Source: Gracilibacter sp. BRH_c7a (GTDB lineage Bacteria > Bacillota > Desulfitobacteriia > Desulfitobacteriales > Syntrophobotulaceae). From it: a stretch of 64,000 nt of DNA. The position numbers and the translations under genes are program-made. The notes under the pieces were generated by a model that had not been told where the DNA came from, made no database searches, and worked only from the letters and a program-made list of their open reading frames with translations. The DNA is taken from the NCBI GenBank assembly GCA_001516055.1, contig LOEZ01000053.1:1-64000 (forward strand), written 5' to 3'. Below, piece after piece: positions 44,724-54,235 of the stretch. The number at the start of each line of letters is the position of its first letter. The first letter of the stretch is position 1.

Positions 44724-45965
44724 TCAGCGTAGCATCTTAACCTTTATTCGTTTCCCTGCTTCTAATCCTTCGTTATCCAAACTAACATGGATTAGGCCAT
44801 CTGCTTCCACTATAGTACTAATTAATCCGGACTTACCTCGCAACGGTTCCAGAAGATAATCACTATCTTTTGGGGTAATCCTGACATGTAAAAACTCTTC
44901 TCGCCCACTGCCTGAATAGATATTCTGGGTAAGAATTCCCTCTGGCAAAGGTATATTCAATCTACCTTGGGTTGTATCATCCAGCAAAGGACGGATAAGA
45001 TTGTCAAAGACAATCATCGCTGAGGCCGGATGTCCAGGCAAGCCAAAAATCACCTTTCCTTGAGTTACACCAGCTATCGTGGGTTTACCCGGCCTTAGTG
45101 CAAGACCATGAAATAAGAGCCCCGGTTCACCCGCCTCTTGGATCAAACCTGCAGTTAAATCTCTTGTCCCCACCGAACTTCCACCCGATAGTATGATAAT
45201 ATCATTTTCTGAAATCATCTTTTGCAGGCACTCTCGTAATTCCTTTTCATCATCTCTTACGATACCATAATATTTAACATTACAACCACAGGCTATAGCC
45301 TGTCCCATAAGCGTATATCCGTTAATATCTCTCGTTTGGGCTTGATCTGGACTAATTTCCGGGGATACGATTTCATCCCCCGTTGAAAGAATCCCAATAT
45401 TCCAGCGAACTAGCACCGAAACTTTAACCATTCCTTGAGCAGCTAATAACCCCATCTCCTGAGCCCTGATTGTGAAGAAACGGGGAATGAATACCTTTCC
45501 GGCCGCGATATCTTCACCTATATCAATAAGATTCTCTCCAGGAGCCACAGGTTGGGTAACCCCGTAAAGGGAGTCTCCAAAATCTTCTATATGTTCAATC
45601 ATAACCACGGCATCTGAGCCTTCCGGAAGCATACCACCGGTAGGAATAAGCATACCTTCCCCTTTCCCTAGATGTTTAGAAGGTGTTCTACCCATTGATA
45701 TTTCCTCTTTATTAATGAAGAATGCCGGCAGACTCTCACTTGCTCCGAAAGTATCTTGAGAACGAACAGCCAATCCATCAACAGTGGATTTCCGGAAATG
45801 AGGCAAATCCCAACGAGCCAAAATATCGCAAGCAGCCTTACGACCCCATGACTCTTCCAAGGGCACTTCTTCCTGACGTTCGTAGTAAGGCAGCATATAA
45901 GGTCTTAATATATCCTTTGCTTCTGCAAGGGTAAGAACTTTGAAAAGCTCCTTTCTATATTGCAC
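44724..45965 (-). CDS. moeA: Molybdopterin molybdotransferase MoeA, second copy
   Basis: A 413-residue stand-alone MoeA. It has the motifs STVDGLAVRSQDT near residue 60, STGDEIVSPE near 190, GGSSVGTRDLT near 262 and GKPTIAGVTQGKVIFGLPGH near 298. In organisms that use both metals, paired MoeA proteins may separate molybdenum from tungsten insertion; this is an inference here. The start is GTG at 45965, with GGGAG about eight bases upstream. It lies between the MoeB-like gene and the fused moeA. Confidence 0.93.
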   Translation of the reverse strand: MQYRKELFKVLTLAEAKDILRPYMLPYYERQEEVPLEESWGRKAACDILARWDLPHFRKSTVDGLAVRSQDTFGASESLPAFFINKEEISMGRTPSKHLGKGEGMLIPTGGMLPEGSDAVVMIEHIEDFGDSLYGVTQPVAPGENLIDIGEDIAAGKVFIPRFFTIRAQEMGLLAAQGMVKVSVLVRWNIGILSTGDEIVSPEISPDQAQTRDINGYTLMGQAIACGCNVKYYGIVRDDEKELRECLQKMISENDIIILSGGSSVGTRDLTAGLIQEAGEPGLLFHGLALRPGKPTIAGVTQGKVIFGLPGHPASAMIVFDNLIRPLLDDTTQGRLNIPLPEGILTQNIYSGSGREEFLHVRITPKDSDYLLEPLRGKSGLISTIVEADGLIHVSLDNEGLEAGKRIKVKMLR

Positions 45966-46094
45966 CTCATTTTCTCCCTTCTATCAGATTTGATTCAATC
46001 TTATTCTCTTATCACTATCTTTCATTATTAGCTTACTTATCATTTTACTTACTTATCGTTGCCCACTAACTCAGTTGTTTTCTTTTAAAAAACA

Positions 46095-46790
46095 CTATTC
46101 AATTTTATAGAAATCCATATTCAACAAGTCAATATAAAGAAAACGATGGCCCAAAGCAGGAGAACGACCGATTAGGATTTTCACAGCTTCAGCTACGGCT
46201 AGACTGGCTATTACAGCTGGAGCAAAGGCTGGATTTCCTAGTTGCTCTTCAACCCCTCTTTCTTTTTTGAAAAGCTTTGGGGCAATGAAATCCCCTGGGA
46301 AGCTAATCCCTAACATTCCGTACCATCCACCAATTCCAGTCAATACCAATGGCGTATTTAAGCCATGACAAACTCTCTCTAATCCAACCCTTGTTTGACC
46401 ATTATCTAAAGCATCACAGACCAGGGCAGCATTTTTTAATAAAGATGCTCCCGTTTCTTCAGTAAACCATTGGGCATGGGTATCTACCTTTATTGATGAA
46501 TTAATCTTAAGCAATCTGTTTTGGGCTGCTTCTACTTTAAGAACACCTAGGTTTTCTTCAAGTGCGAACAATTGACGGTTTAAATTACTTTCTTCAATTC
46601 TATCACCATCTATTAAGATAAGATGTCCGACTCCCAGGCGTGCAAACTCTTCGGCTAGATAACCGCCGATGCCCCCACAGCCAATAATTGCTACGGTTGA
46701 AGATTCTAATTTCAGCTGTTCTTCAAGAGTAAGTGACTTAAAATTACGCTTGTAACGCCCACCTTGCAGCTCGTTTGCCAACACCATCAA
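46095..46790 (-). CDS. ThiF/MoeB/HesA-family E1-like adenylyltransferase
   Basis: A 231-residue E1-like enzyme that adenylates the C-terminal glycine of a small ubiquitin-like sulfur carrier. The nucleotide motif VAIIGCGGIGGYLAEEFARLG is near residue 32 and DGDRIEESNLNRQLF near 60. The two CxxC zinc pairs of E. coli MoeB are missing, as in several HesA-type relatives. Its likely partner is the MoaD-like protein at 56714-56992, or one outside the window. It is divergent from the first aldehyde:ferredoxin oxidoreductase gene, with a shared 281-base promoter region. Confidence 0.88.
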   Translation of the reverse strand: MMVLANELQGGRYKRNFKSLTLEEQLKLESSTVAIIGCGGIGGYLAEEFARLGVGHLILIDGDRIEESNLNRQLFALEENLGVLKVEAAQNRLLKINSSIKVDTHAQWFTEETGASLLKNAALVCDALDNGQTRVGLERVCHGLNTPLVLTGIGGWYGMLGISFPGDFIAPKLFKKERGVEEQLGNPAFAPAVIASLAVAEAVKILIGRSPALGHRFLYIDLLNMDFYKIE

Positions 46791-46967
46791 CTCCGATTAT
46801 TAAACCTCTTTTTTCACATGAGTTCTAAGAATAAACACATAGTCCAAGGCTGATATATTTTATATTACCAAATATTCCAACAACTAACAATGCACACACT
46901 ATCGAAACAAAAGTTGAGTTGAATATTGTTAATTTACAACACTTCAAAATATTATTTTTCTGAAGGG

Positions 46968-46996
46968 TTGTTAAAGATAGAACATAAAAATATAAT
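46968..46996 (+). promoter_or_regulatory. Predicted promoter of the first aldehyde:ferredoxin oxidoreductase gene
   Basis: TTGTTA (46968-46973), a 17-base spacer and TATAAT (46991-46996), about 75 bases before the start codon, in the divergent spacer with the MoeB-like gene. Confidence 0.55.
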
Positions 46997-47071
46997 ATAA
47001 TAAAATAACCACTAGTAAATATTGTAAAATAAAATTACTTTAAGGAATAAAAAATGAAAAGGGGTGCTTAA

Positions 47072-48781
47072 ATGAAATACTTTTTAAGAGTAAACTTAAC
47101 AGAAAAAAGTATAATCAAGGAAGATGTTCCTGAGAAATACCAGCTGTATGGTGGGCGCTTATTAACATCTTCATTAATCAATGATGAAGTAGATCCCTTA
47201 TGTGACCCCATAGGTCCCGATAATAAATTGGTTCTAGCTGCAGGTCTACTAGGAGGGGTTAATATTGCCGGCTCTGGACGTCTTTCAGCTGGAGCCAAAA
47301 GTCCTTTGACTGGAGGTATTAAAGAGAGTAATGCCGGAGGAACTTTCGCACGAAGGATGTCAAATCATGGACTTAGAGCAATTATTCTCGAGGGAAAAAG
47401 CACGGAACAGAACTTAGTTCTAGAGATTCGTAAGGATGGCATTACACTTAACAATTATCCTGACCTTAAAATGAAAGGCGTTTACGATTGTACTCTAATA
47501 TTACAGAAGCAATACGGTACAGATTGGGGAATATGTTTAATTGGTCCAGCTGGTGAAATGAGATTAGCGTCAGCCTGTATCAATAATGTAGATACCAAAG
47601 GGATTCCTAGCAGAGTGAACGGCCGGGGTGGGTTAGGCTCGGTAATGGGCTCCAAAGGGCTTAAAGCGATTGTAGTTGAACCTTCTCCAGGTACTCCTTC
47701 CCAAGCTAAAAAACAAAAGGAAATTAAAGAAGTTATAAAAGAATTCACTGAAATAATTCAGAAACATCCAATGACACCCATCTATCAAAGGTACGGCACA
47801 ATACTGATGACGCAGCATGCATTGAGATTGGGTTCCATGCCTTGTTATAACTTCCGCCAAGGTTCTATGCCCAATACTGAACATCTAAAGGCTGAGAATC
47901 TGACAAAAGTTATAGAAGACCGTGGTGGAGAAGGTACACCGACTCATGGTTGTATTCCTGGATGTATCATGAAATGCTCGAACATCTATCCCGATAAAGA
48001 TGGTAAATCTTTGGTTGCCCCTCTGGAATATGAGAACTTGATTATGTTGGGGCCAAACATCGGCATCACAGATGTGGATCAGATTGCAGCCTTAAATTAC
48101 ATAGCAAATGACTTAGGTGTAGATACCATTGAGATTGGGGCAGCTTTAGGTGTTGCGATGGATTGTGGTGTTTTGAACTTTAACGATTATGAACAAGCTC
48201 GTTCAGCTATGGAAGGCATCTATCAAGGGACTGTTTTAGGCCGTCTCTTAGGCCAAGGTGCCTATATGACGGGAAAAATTCTTGGAGCTACCCGAATTCC
48301 CGTGGTGAAAGGACAGAGCATGGCGGCTTATGATCCAAGAACCTTTAAAGGTATAGGGGTGACATATGCTACTTCTCCTATGGGAGCTGATCATACCGCA
48401 GGACATACCCTACGCTTCCCTGTTGACCATCATCAAGCAGAGGGACAGATAGAGGCCTCTCTTAATGCTCAGAAAGACATAAACGTCTATGACTCCTTGG
48501 GATTATGTAATTTTACTCTTCCTCAGACCATAGCCAAACCCGAAGTTCTGGCAGCTCTAGTTTCCAACTACTACGACGTTGATTTTGATACTTCAGACTT
48601 AAGGAATATAGGAACTGAAGTTATCCGGACGGAATATACCTTTAATCGCAGAGCAGGTTTCACAAACAACGATGATTGTCTACCGGATTTTATGCTAAAT
48701 GAACCTCTCCCACCGACAAATAAGGTATTTGATGTAAATTTAGCAGGTATGAAGAATATTTATAAAGATATCCTTAAATAA
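47072..48781 (+). CDS. Aldehyde:ferredoxin oxidoreductase family tungstoenzyme, variant cysteine spacing
   Basis: A 569-residue AOR-family protein expected to bind a tungsten bis-pterin and one [4Fe-4S] cluster. The N-terminal domain has GPDNKLVLAAGLLGG and the pterin-binding SPLTGGIKESNAGG run near residues 50-90. The cluster cysteines read C-x3-C-x3-C (HGCIPGCIMKCSN near 293) rather than the C-x2-C-x3-C of Pyrococcus AOR; the fourth is in LGLCNF near 478. This suggests a distinct AOR subfamily with an unknown substrate. It is a single gene beside the tungsten cofactor genes, with its own promoter and terminator and no adjacent ferredoxin. Confidence 0.9.
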   Translation: MKYFLRVNLTEKSIIKEDVPEKYQLYGGRLLTSSLINDEVDPLCDPIGPDNKLVLAAGLLGGVNIAGSGRLSAGAKSPLTGGIKESNAGGTFARRMSNHGLRAIILEGKSTEQNLVLEIRKDGITLNNYPDLKMKGVYDCTLILQKQYGTDWGICLIGPAGEMRLASACINNVDTKGIPSRVNGRGGLGSVMGSKGLKAIVVEPSPGTPSQAKKQKEIKEVIKEFTEIIQKHPMTPIYQRYGTILMTQHALRLGSMPCYNFRQGSMPNTEHLKAENLTKVIEDRGGEGTPTHGCIPGCIMKCSNIYPDKDGKSLVAPLEYENLIMLGPNIGITDVDQIAALNYIANDLGVDTIEIGAALGVAMDCGVLNFNDYEQARSAMEGIYQGTVLGRLLGQGAYMTGKILGATRIPVVKGQSMAAYDPRTFKGIGVTYATSPMGADHTAGHTLRFPVDHHQAEGQIEASLNAQKDINVYDSLGLCNFTLPQTIAKPEVLAALVSNYYDVDFDTSDLRNIGTEVIRTEYTFNRRAGFTNNDDCLPDFMLNEPLPPTNKVFDVNLAGMKNIYKDILK

Positions 48782-48790
48782 TAATAATAA

Positions 48791-48828
48791 TAAACAGAGG
48801 AGATTCATTCCAGGATCTCCTCTGTTTA
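48791..48828. terminator. Bidirectional terminator after the first AOR gene
   Basis: A perfect 14-bp stem (48791-48804 with 48815-48828) with a ten-base loop, between converging genes. It starts ten bases after the stop codon. Confidence 0.88.
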
Positions 48829-48872
48829 TAGGTGTGATTGTATTTGCCCTTCCTGGCACGGGGCTTTTTTTA

Positions 48873-50603
48873 TTATAAGTAAGGTTTAGCTCCGAATCTA
48901 AACATTCCCAATGTGTTCCCTCTTGTGATTGGAAGCAGTAAGTTCGAGGGATAATCTTCATTATGGTATATCGTAATTCTATTTGCCTTTTGACTACGGA
49001 TATGGCCAACACCTATTCCCTCCATAGAATGCTTAGGCGGGTCATCCGTACAACTAATTTTCAACTTAAGTTTGCATCCTGCCCTAAATAAATTACCTGT
49101 TGGTACAATCTCAATTTTAAACTCATAAATCTCACCGGCAACTAATTTTTCTTCTTTCACATGGGACAGTATGGGCTGCCAAGGTTTAGATTCCTTCAGA
49201 TTCAGTATCCGATGAGACCCCTTTAGCCATCCTCTTGTTATGAGCTTTTCCTTCCCCTCAGGATCTACTACCCACAAACTGGTAAACCATAAGATATCCG
49301 TATCTGTTGCCGAGGCATAAAGCGTTACCTGAACAGGACCTACAACTTCAGTATTTTCTACAAAACTTGGAGTATAAAATTCCAAATCGCCTCTTCCCCA
49401 AGGAGAGTCTTCAAACGATGAGTACCCTTCATTTACACGGTACTCATGCTCAAATAGAAGATTATTCTCATGTAAATAAAACGGAGTCCATTTTGTTTGG
49501 GGAAGCGGCCAATCATCGACTTCTTTGAATTCATCTGTTCCATTAATCCATAACTTGATCGGGGTTTCTTCCATAATGCCATTGTCTATCCCCTTCATCC
49601 AATAATCAAACCACCGAAGGGATTCATACTGCAATTGATAGAGTGGACGATCCAGATAGGCGGCTGGACCTATGATCATCTTTTTAGGAGTCTTCAACTT
49701 TTCCCAACTTCTAAACGCTCCCGGTAAATGGAGGCCTATATGACCCCAACAACCACCGATGTAGGCTGGCACTTTCACTTTATCATAGTCCACTTTCCTC
49801 TGCTGCCAAAAATCATTATCTAAAGGATTTAAAAGAAAATCTACCAATAAGGGGTTACTCCCAACATCCGGGTTTTTCAAGGCATCGACAAGTTCAGGAC
49901 AAGCTAGGATATCCTCATCTTGAAGCAACTCCTGAATCGCTTCCTGATATTTGTCTTTGGCCCAATTCGTTTTACAATACCCCTCCATCCTGGGCTTACT
50001 TAACTCGGTTAAAGACCAGTTACGCCAGAACTTATACGCAAGTACTCCTCCATGGTAAACTCCATCCCGATAAAGATCGGTAGAAGCCCAGGGACCAAAA
50101 AGACACTTTAAATGAGGTGGATTGGTTGAAGCTACATATTGTTGAATCCAAGCAAAATATGAAACACCAAACATGGCCACCTGACCATCACACCAGGACT
50201 GAACCGCTATCCATTCAATCACATCATAACCATCCTGTAGCTCTTGAGGCCCAATGAATGTATATTTCCCCTCAGATTTACCGGTTCCTCGAATATTGAC
50301 TAGAACGTGCACGTAGCCTCGTCGAACATAAAAATTAGAATCTCCTGCTTCAATTGAAGCATTAGCCTTTTCCTGATTCGGATGTTTAAAAACAACCGAG
50401 GAAAAACTATCAGTATGGATGGGTGCAGACTGCATATCTAAGTTATAAGGAAAATAACCTAAAATTGCAGGGAATCTTTCTTCACTTTTGGGGCGAATGA
50501 CATCTGCATTTAAAATTGTTCCGTCGCGCATTGGTATCTTTACATCTCTTTCAACTAGAACATCGTATCTCCTCTCAGATGTCTGCCAATTACGACCAAT
50601 CAT
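48873..50603 (-). CDS. CocE/NonD family alpha/beta hydrolase (X-Pro dipeptidyl-peptidase S15 type)
   Basis: A 576-residue serine hydrolase. The N-terminal alpha/beta-hydrolase domain carries the nucleophile motif GVSYFA near residue 147, as in cocaine esterase and X-prolyl dipeptidyl-peptidase. The C-terminal jelly-roll domain (PSFVENTEVVGPVQVTLYAS near 409) is typical of the family. It probably cleaves an ester or amide; there is no signal peptide, so it is cytoplasmic. It is the last gene of a nitroreductase-transporter-hydrolase unit. Confidence 0.87.
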   Translation of the reverse strand: MIGRNWQTSERRYDVLVERDVKIPMRDGTILNADVIRPKSEERFPAILGYFPYNLDMQSAPIHTDSFSSVVFKHPNQEKANASIEAGDSNFYVRRGYVHVLVNIRGTGKSEGKYTFIGPQELQDGYDVIEWIAVQSWCDGQVAMFGVSYFAWIQQYVASTNPPHLKCLFGPWASTDLYRDGVYHGGVLAYKFWRNWSLTELSKPRMEGYCKTNWAKDKYQEAIQELLQDEDILACPELVDALKNPDVGSNPLLVDFLLNPLDNDFWQQRKVDYDKVKVPAYIGGCWGHIGLHLPGAFRSWEKLKTPKKMIIGPAAYLDRPLYQLQYESLRWFDYWMKGIDNGIMEETPIKLWINGTDEFKEVDDWPLPQTKWTPFYLHENNLLFEHEYRVNEGYSSFEDSPWGRGDLEFYTPSFVENTEVVGPVQVTLYASATDTDILWFTSLWVVDPEGKEKLITRGWLKGSHRILNLKESKPWQPILSHVKEEKLVAGEIYEFKIEIVPTGNLFRAGCKLKLKISCTDDPPKHSMEGIGVGHIRSQKANRITIYHNEDYPSNLLLPITRGNTLGMFRFGAKPYL

Positions 50604-50630
50604 TTTTACACCTTCTTAATTAAAGTTTGG

Positions 50631-50655
50631 ACCGCCGCACTTTTAGTACGGCGGT
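50631..50655 (-). terminator. Hairpin between the BASS transporter and CocE-like genes
   Basis: A 10-bp GC-rich stem (50631-50640 with 50646-50655) that pairs fully on the minus-strand RNA with one G-U wobble, loop of five bases. No T-run follows, so it may be a partial terminator or processing site. Confidence 0.5.
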
Positions 50656-50683
50656 TTTCATTTGACTTTATTCCCGATACGAA

Positions 50684-51901
50684 TCAAGCTGAAATATTCT
50701 CTGGTGGCTGATTTCCAAGTTGGTTGGCCGCTTTTGCATCTTTCGCCTTAAGCTGCCGAATCACAAATAATACAATCATGGTTTGGGTAAATCCATAGAG
50801 TGCTGCTGCGGTTGCTGCTAATGGTCCAAAATATTTAAAGGCTAAAGCAGAGGTAATTGAAACATTTTCAATCGCGATCTCAAACAAGCCTGCACGTTTT
50901 TGAGCTTCATTGAACTTGAAAATTTTTTCCGGAGCATAGTAACCAATCGTACAGCCAATCCCTGCGTGTAGAACATGTGCTAACAGTAACACAGGAACAA
51001 TATAGAGATTTGCTAGTAGTGCGGACCAACCGCCACTAAAAGCTCCTAAAAAGAGTGGGAACATGACAATAACGGATACTGCACTAAACGCTGGGCCATA
51101 ATCTTTTACTTTATTTTTTAAGAAGGCTGTGGAGATTCCAACACCAATCAAGAGAGGAACAATCACGCTTTTAATTAGGTCAATCATCATTTGTGCTACC
51201 GGTACATCAACCAAAGTTCCAATTAACAAGTTAGCAGCTGAAGGCTGAATCAAAGGACTAGATATAGTACTAAGCGCTGTAGTTAACACGGATAGTGGAG
51301 CATCACCAGCTACTAAAAAAGTATAAACATTAGATGCACCACCGGTAGCTGTTGTTCCGATTAATACTTGAGCTGCAATCAACTGAGAGGCAATCTCTGA
51401 ATCGGCAATAAGATTGCCGTAAATAAGTAGAGCAAGAACTAAAGCGACTAGCGGCATACAAATCCAACGTACTGCCCACAGTTGGAAAACAGGAATTGGT
51501 CTTTTTAATATCCGCTTCCATTCATCAAGTGGAATCGCCATACCCATAACTAACAAAGATAATGATACAAATGTCATCTGCTTTTTCGGCAGCCCAATTG
51601 CCAAGCCGGTGGGATAGAAGTTAGCCGCTGTCAGAAAAGCACTGAGTAAAAACATGGGTGTATAATCAGAAATGTACGTACATACTTTGACCCATTGCTT
51701 CGTTCCTTCGGGGTATTGTTTTTTTAATAAGAATCCCCTATATAAACAGTACCAACCTACAAACCAGCTAATTAACCATAAAACTGTGATTGCAGGATAC
51801 TTTTCGACGGGCATTCCTTGCCCTTTGGAAATAGCAAATGGAACAATAAATCCTAATACATAAAACAAAACACCCAGATTACGCCATGTCTTAGCAGTCA
51901 T
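50684..51901 (-). CDS. Bile acid:sodium symporter (BASS) family transporter
   Basis: A 405-residue membrane protein with about eleven to twelve helices. The core has the BASS signatures VLIGTTATGGASNVYTFLA near residue 183 and TTALSTISSPLIQP near 210. About 90 residues with three helices precede the core, longer than in typical bacterial ASBT proteins. BASS proteins move organic anions with sodium. Its place between a nitroreductase and a hydrolase suggests transport of a carboxylated substrate or product. Confidence 0.85.
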   Translation of the reverse strand: MTAKTWRNLGVLFYVLGFIVPFAISKGQGMPVEKYPAITVLWLISWFVGWYCLYRGFLLKKQYPEGTKQWVKVCTYISDYTPMFLLSAFLTAANFYPTGLAIGLPKKQMTFVSLSLLVMGMAIPLDEWKRILKRPIPVFQLWAVRWICMPLVALVLALLIYGNLIADSEIASQLIAAQVLIGTTATGGASNVYTFLVAGDAPLSVLTTALSTISSPLIQPSAANLLIGTLVDVPVAQMMIDLIKSVIVPLLIGVGISTAFLKNKVKDYGPAFSAVSVIVMFPLFLGAFSGGWSALLANLYIVPVLLLAHVLHAGIGCTIGYYAPEKIFKFNEAQKRAGLFEIAIENVSITSALAFKYFGPLAATAAALYGFTQTMIVLFVIRQLKAKDAKAANQLGNQPPENISA

Positions 51902-52077
51902 TTAAATACCCTCCTTTAGAAACTTATTTCACAATTAAAGCCACAACCTAGAACTCGTATTACTTTACTTGTTCGTCTGTTATTGATAGCTATCTATATC
52001 TATTGTGATTTTGAGAACTAAAGGATGTCCTAAGGGGCTGTTTCTACCCTATGATCTAGACGAAGGTCATTATTTTG

Positions 52078-52668
52078 CTAATATTCGCCAGGTACCTTTT
52101 CGTAAAACACTATGCCGTCCAAAGGTTTCCGACTCATCTTCGGAACATGAATGGAATATCCAAATGCCATAATGCCTGCCAGATTCCAAGCCAATGGTAC
52201 ATTTAACAGAACTTTTACCTTTTCTGTCAGCCAGTGACAATAGCAACCTACCTGTAGATCCATTTCTGTTGCTGCTAGCCACATGTGTTCCATCGTTATG
52301 GCTGCACCCATCATATCCACTGCATAATTCTGAGTGTTTGGCGGTACTTCAGTAGGAATCGTCAAGACCGCGATTAATAATTCAGGCTGGATAAGGTCGT
52401 TAACCTCACCCCATACTCCTCCATCACGAAATCTTGGTTCCCAATATCCCGAGATTTGTTTGGCCTCAGCTGCCAGCTCTTGAAGTTGCTTTTTTGTTTC
52501 CTGATCACGAATCACCACATACCTAACAGGCTGCATATTTCCGGCAGTCGGAGCCCATCTTGCTGCTTCCAGCAATTCATTCTCCATCTCTTTACTAATC
52601 GGAGGCCCTTCCTTACCTCCAAATTTGTGGACAGCATGTCTATTCATATACAGTTGTTTGAAACTCAC
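52078..52668 (-). CDS. Nitroreductase family protein (FMN)
   Basis: A 196-residue FMN enzyme of the nitroreductase fold. The N-terminal FMN phosphate motif NRHAVHKFGG is near residue 9 and ARWAPTAGNMQPVRYVVI near 35. The C-terminal half has MGAAITMEHMWLAATEMDL. Family members reduce nitro groups, quinones, flavins or remove halogen (iodotyrosine deiodinase), so the reaction is open. It is the first gene of the unit with the BASS transporter and CocE-like hydrolase and has an operator-like palindrome 110 bases upstream. Confidence 0.87.
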   Translation of the reverse strand: MSFKQLYMNRHAVHKFGGKEGPPISKEMENELLEAARWAPTAGNMQPVRYVVIRDQETKKQLQELAAEAKQISGYWEPRFRDGGVWGEVNDLIQPELLIAVLTIPTEVPPNTQNYAVDMMGAAITMEHMWLAATEMDLQVGCYCHWLTEKVKVLLNVPLAWNLAGIMAFGYSIHVPKMSRKPLDGIVFYEKVPGEY

Positions 52669-52777
52669 CTCTTAACCTCCCTTCTCAATATCCTTATTAA
52701 GTTTCACTATCCCCCTTTATAAGTTAAATTCTTTAATCTTTTTAGACCAATACTCTATATGTCAAGTCGATATCCAT

Positions 52778-52797
52778 AATAAACGATAATCGATTAT
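52778..52797. promoter_or_regulatory. Putative GntR operator upstream of the nitroreductase unit
   Basis: AATAAACGAT (52778-52787) overlaps the perfect 12-bp palindrome ATAATCGATTAT (52786-52797). It is the clearest single copy of the shared motif, lying in the 183-base spacer between the NCS2 permease stop codon and the nitroreductase start. Confidence 0.65.
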
Positions 52798-52851
52798 GCA
52801 AAAAGGTTTCAGTCTATTAATTATATTCCTTAGATAGTTAGCTAATTTCTA

Positions 52852-54204
52852 CTACTTGGTTACAAATTTCCTTTTGGGCAGGATTACATGTTCTAACAGG
52901 ATACAAATGAGCATTCCTGTAACTAGCCCATTCCCTAAGACATAGCGCAGAATAATCGGAGCTTCTACCCAAATCTCCTGAGGTATTGACATCAAACCAG
53001 TGCCTAGAATAACAGATATTCCAATCACAAAACTATCACGGTGATCCATGGCTAAGGTACCATAATCTTTTAATCCCACTGCAAGCAATTGGCAAAAAGC
53101 CACAAGGAAAACTGCATACCCAACAGACGGTGGAATTGCTGCGATTAGATAGCCTATAGCCGGAATCACCCCGATAATCATCATAAACACGGAATAGATG
53201 ATGAATGGGATTCTCGAGGCTACTCCCGACAAGCCTATCAAACCACTAGAAGCGGCATAAGGAACTGTTGCAACACCTGCACCTGCTCCAGTAATGAAAA
53301 TTACTAAGCCATTAATCCAGGTTCCTCGATCATAATCTTTATTATTCATGATCGCTCCTGTCATTTTACTAACGGCAGCGATACTCACAACAATATTGGT
53401 AGTTAGAATCAACCCCACACAAACACAGGTGCTGATTACTCCCCAATTAATGGTTGGGTAACCCCAAGCAAAAATCTTGGGCAAGGCAAAGACTTCTATA
53501 CCAGACCAGGAAATTGGTTCACTGTAACCCAGGATCCAATATACAAACCACCCTACTAAAAGCCCAATAAATACACCAATTGTACGCCAGATTCCTCTAC
53601 CACGTAGCGTCACAAAGATAATCGTCATGATAACTATTACAGCGATAGATGGAGCAATTATACTCAATTGATTACCCGTAGCAATCCCCAGCATTCCTTT
53701 CACAAAGGTTCCGCTTAATTGTATCGTTAACAAGACCATAACTGTTCCAGTAATAGCTGGAGTAAAAAGCTTCACTGCTTTACCAATTAGCCCTGTTAAA
53801 CCAATCAACCCAATTATGACTCCAGTTATCATCAATCCTGTTTGGAGATCAGAACGCAAAAGGTTTAAAGAATTACCCATGCTTACAGCCATAGCAGCTA
53901 GGCTAATGTAAGTTGCCCAGAAAACACTAGCTGGTCCTTCTATAATTGGAAGTCTGTGACCGAATAATACCTGAAGCAAGGATCCTAAACCTGTAAAGAA
54001 AAATATTCGCAGAGCCAGATGTGCCGTTCCTTGGGTACCTAGACCCAAGCTTGCTCCTAATATTACGGGTATTACGGCACTTTGAGCTAATGAAAAGCTT
54101 AACCACTGTAACCCATAGAGAAAGCTTCGGGATAGTCCAGGATAATCATTTAAGTCATATACTAGATCATTTGCTTTCTGAAGCTGTATTTCAGATCCTT
54201 TCAA
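52852..54204 (-). CDS. NCS2-family nucleobase:cation symporter-like permease
   Basis: A 450-residue permease with about fourteen membrane helices of the NCS2 (uracil/xanthine/ascorbate) family. The N-terminal QSAVIPVILGASLGL region near residue 40 and the PYAASSGLIGLSGVASRIPF region near 320 match family signatures, but substrate-defining residues cannot be assigned to a known base. It ends the operon that begins with the nitrilase gene and starts 31 bases after the RdhA-like gene. It may import a heterocyclic compound. Confidence 0.85.
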   Translation of the reverse strand: MKGSEIQLQKANDLVYDLNDYPGLSRSFLYGLQWLSFSLAQSAVIPVILGASLGLGTQGTAHLALRIFFFTGLGSLLQVLFGHRLPIIEGPASVFWATYISLAAMAVSMGNSLNLLRSDLQTGLMITGVIIGLIGLTGLIGKAVKLFTPAITGTVMVLLTIQLSGTFVKGMLGIATGNQLSIIAPSIAVIVIMTIIFVTLRGRGIWRTIGVFIGLLVGWFVYWILGYSEPISWSGIEVFALPKIFAWGYPTINWGVISTCVCVGLILTTNIVVSIAAVSKMTGAIMNNKDYDRGTWINGLVIFITGAGAGVATVPYAASSGLIGLSGVASRIPFIIYSVFMMIIGVIPAIGYLIAAIPPSVGYAVFLVAFCQLLAVGLKDYGTLAMDHRDSFVIGISVILGTGLMSIPQEIWVEAPIILRYVLGNGLVTGMLICILLEHVILPKRKFVTK

Positions 54205-54235
54205 ATTCAGACCTCTTCCTCAGCAATATTTTAAG

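Noticed and set aside
48740-49012. 90-residue minus-strand frame across the AOR terminator
   Set aside because: It covers the end of the AOR gene, the terminator and the end of the CocE-like gene; no start signal or domain.
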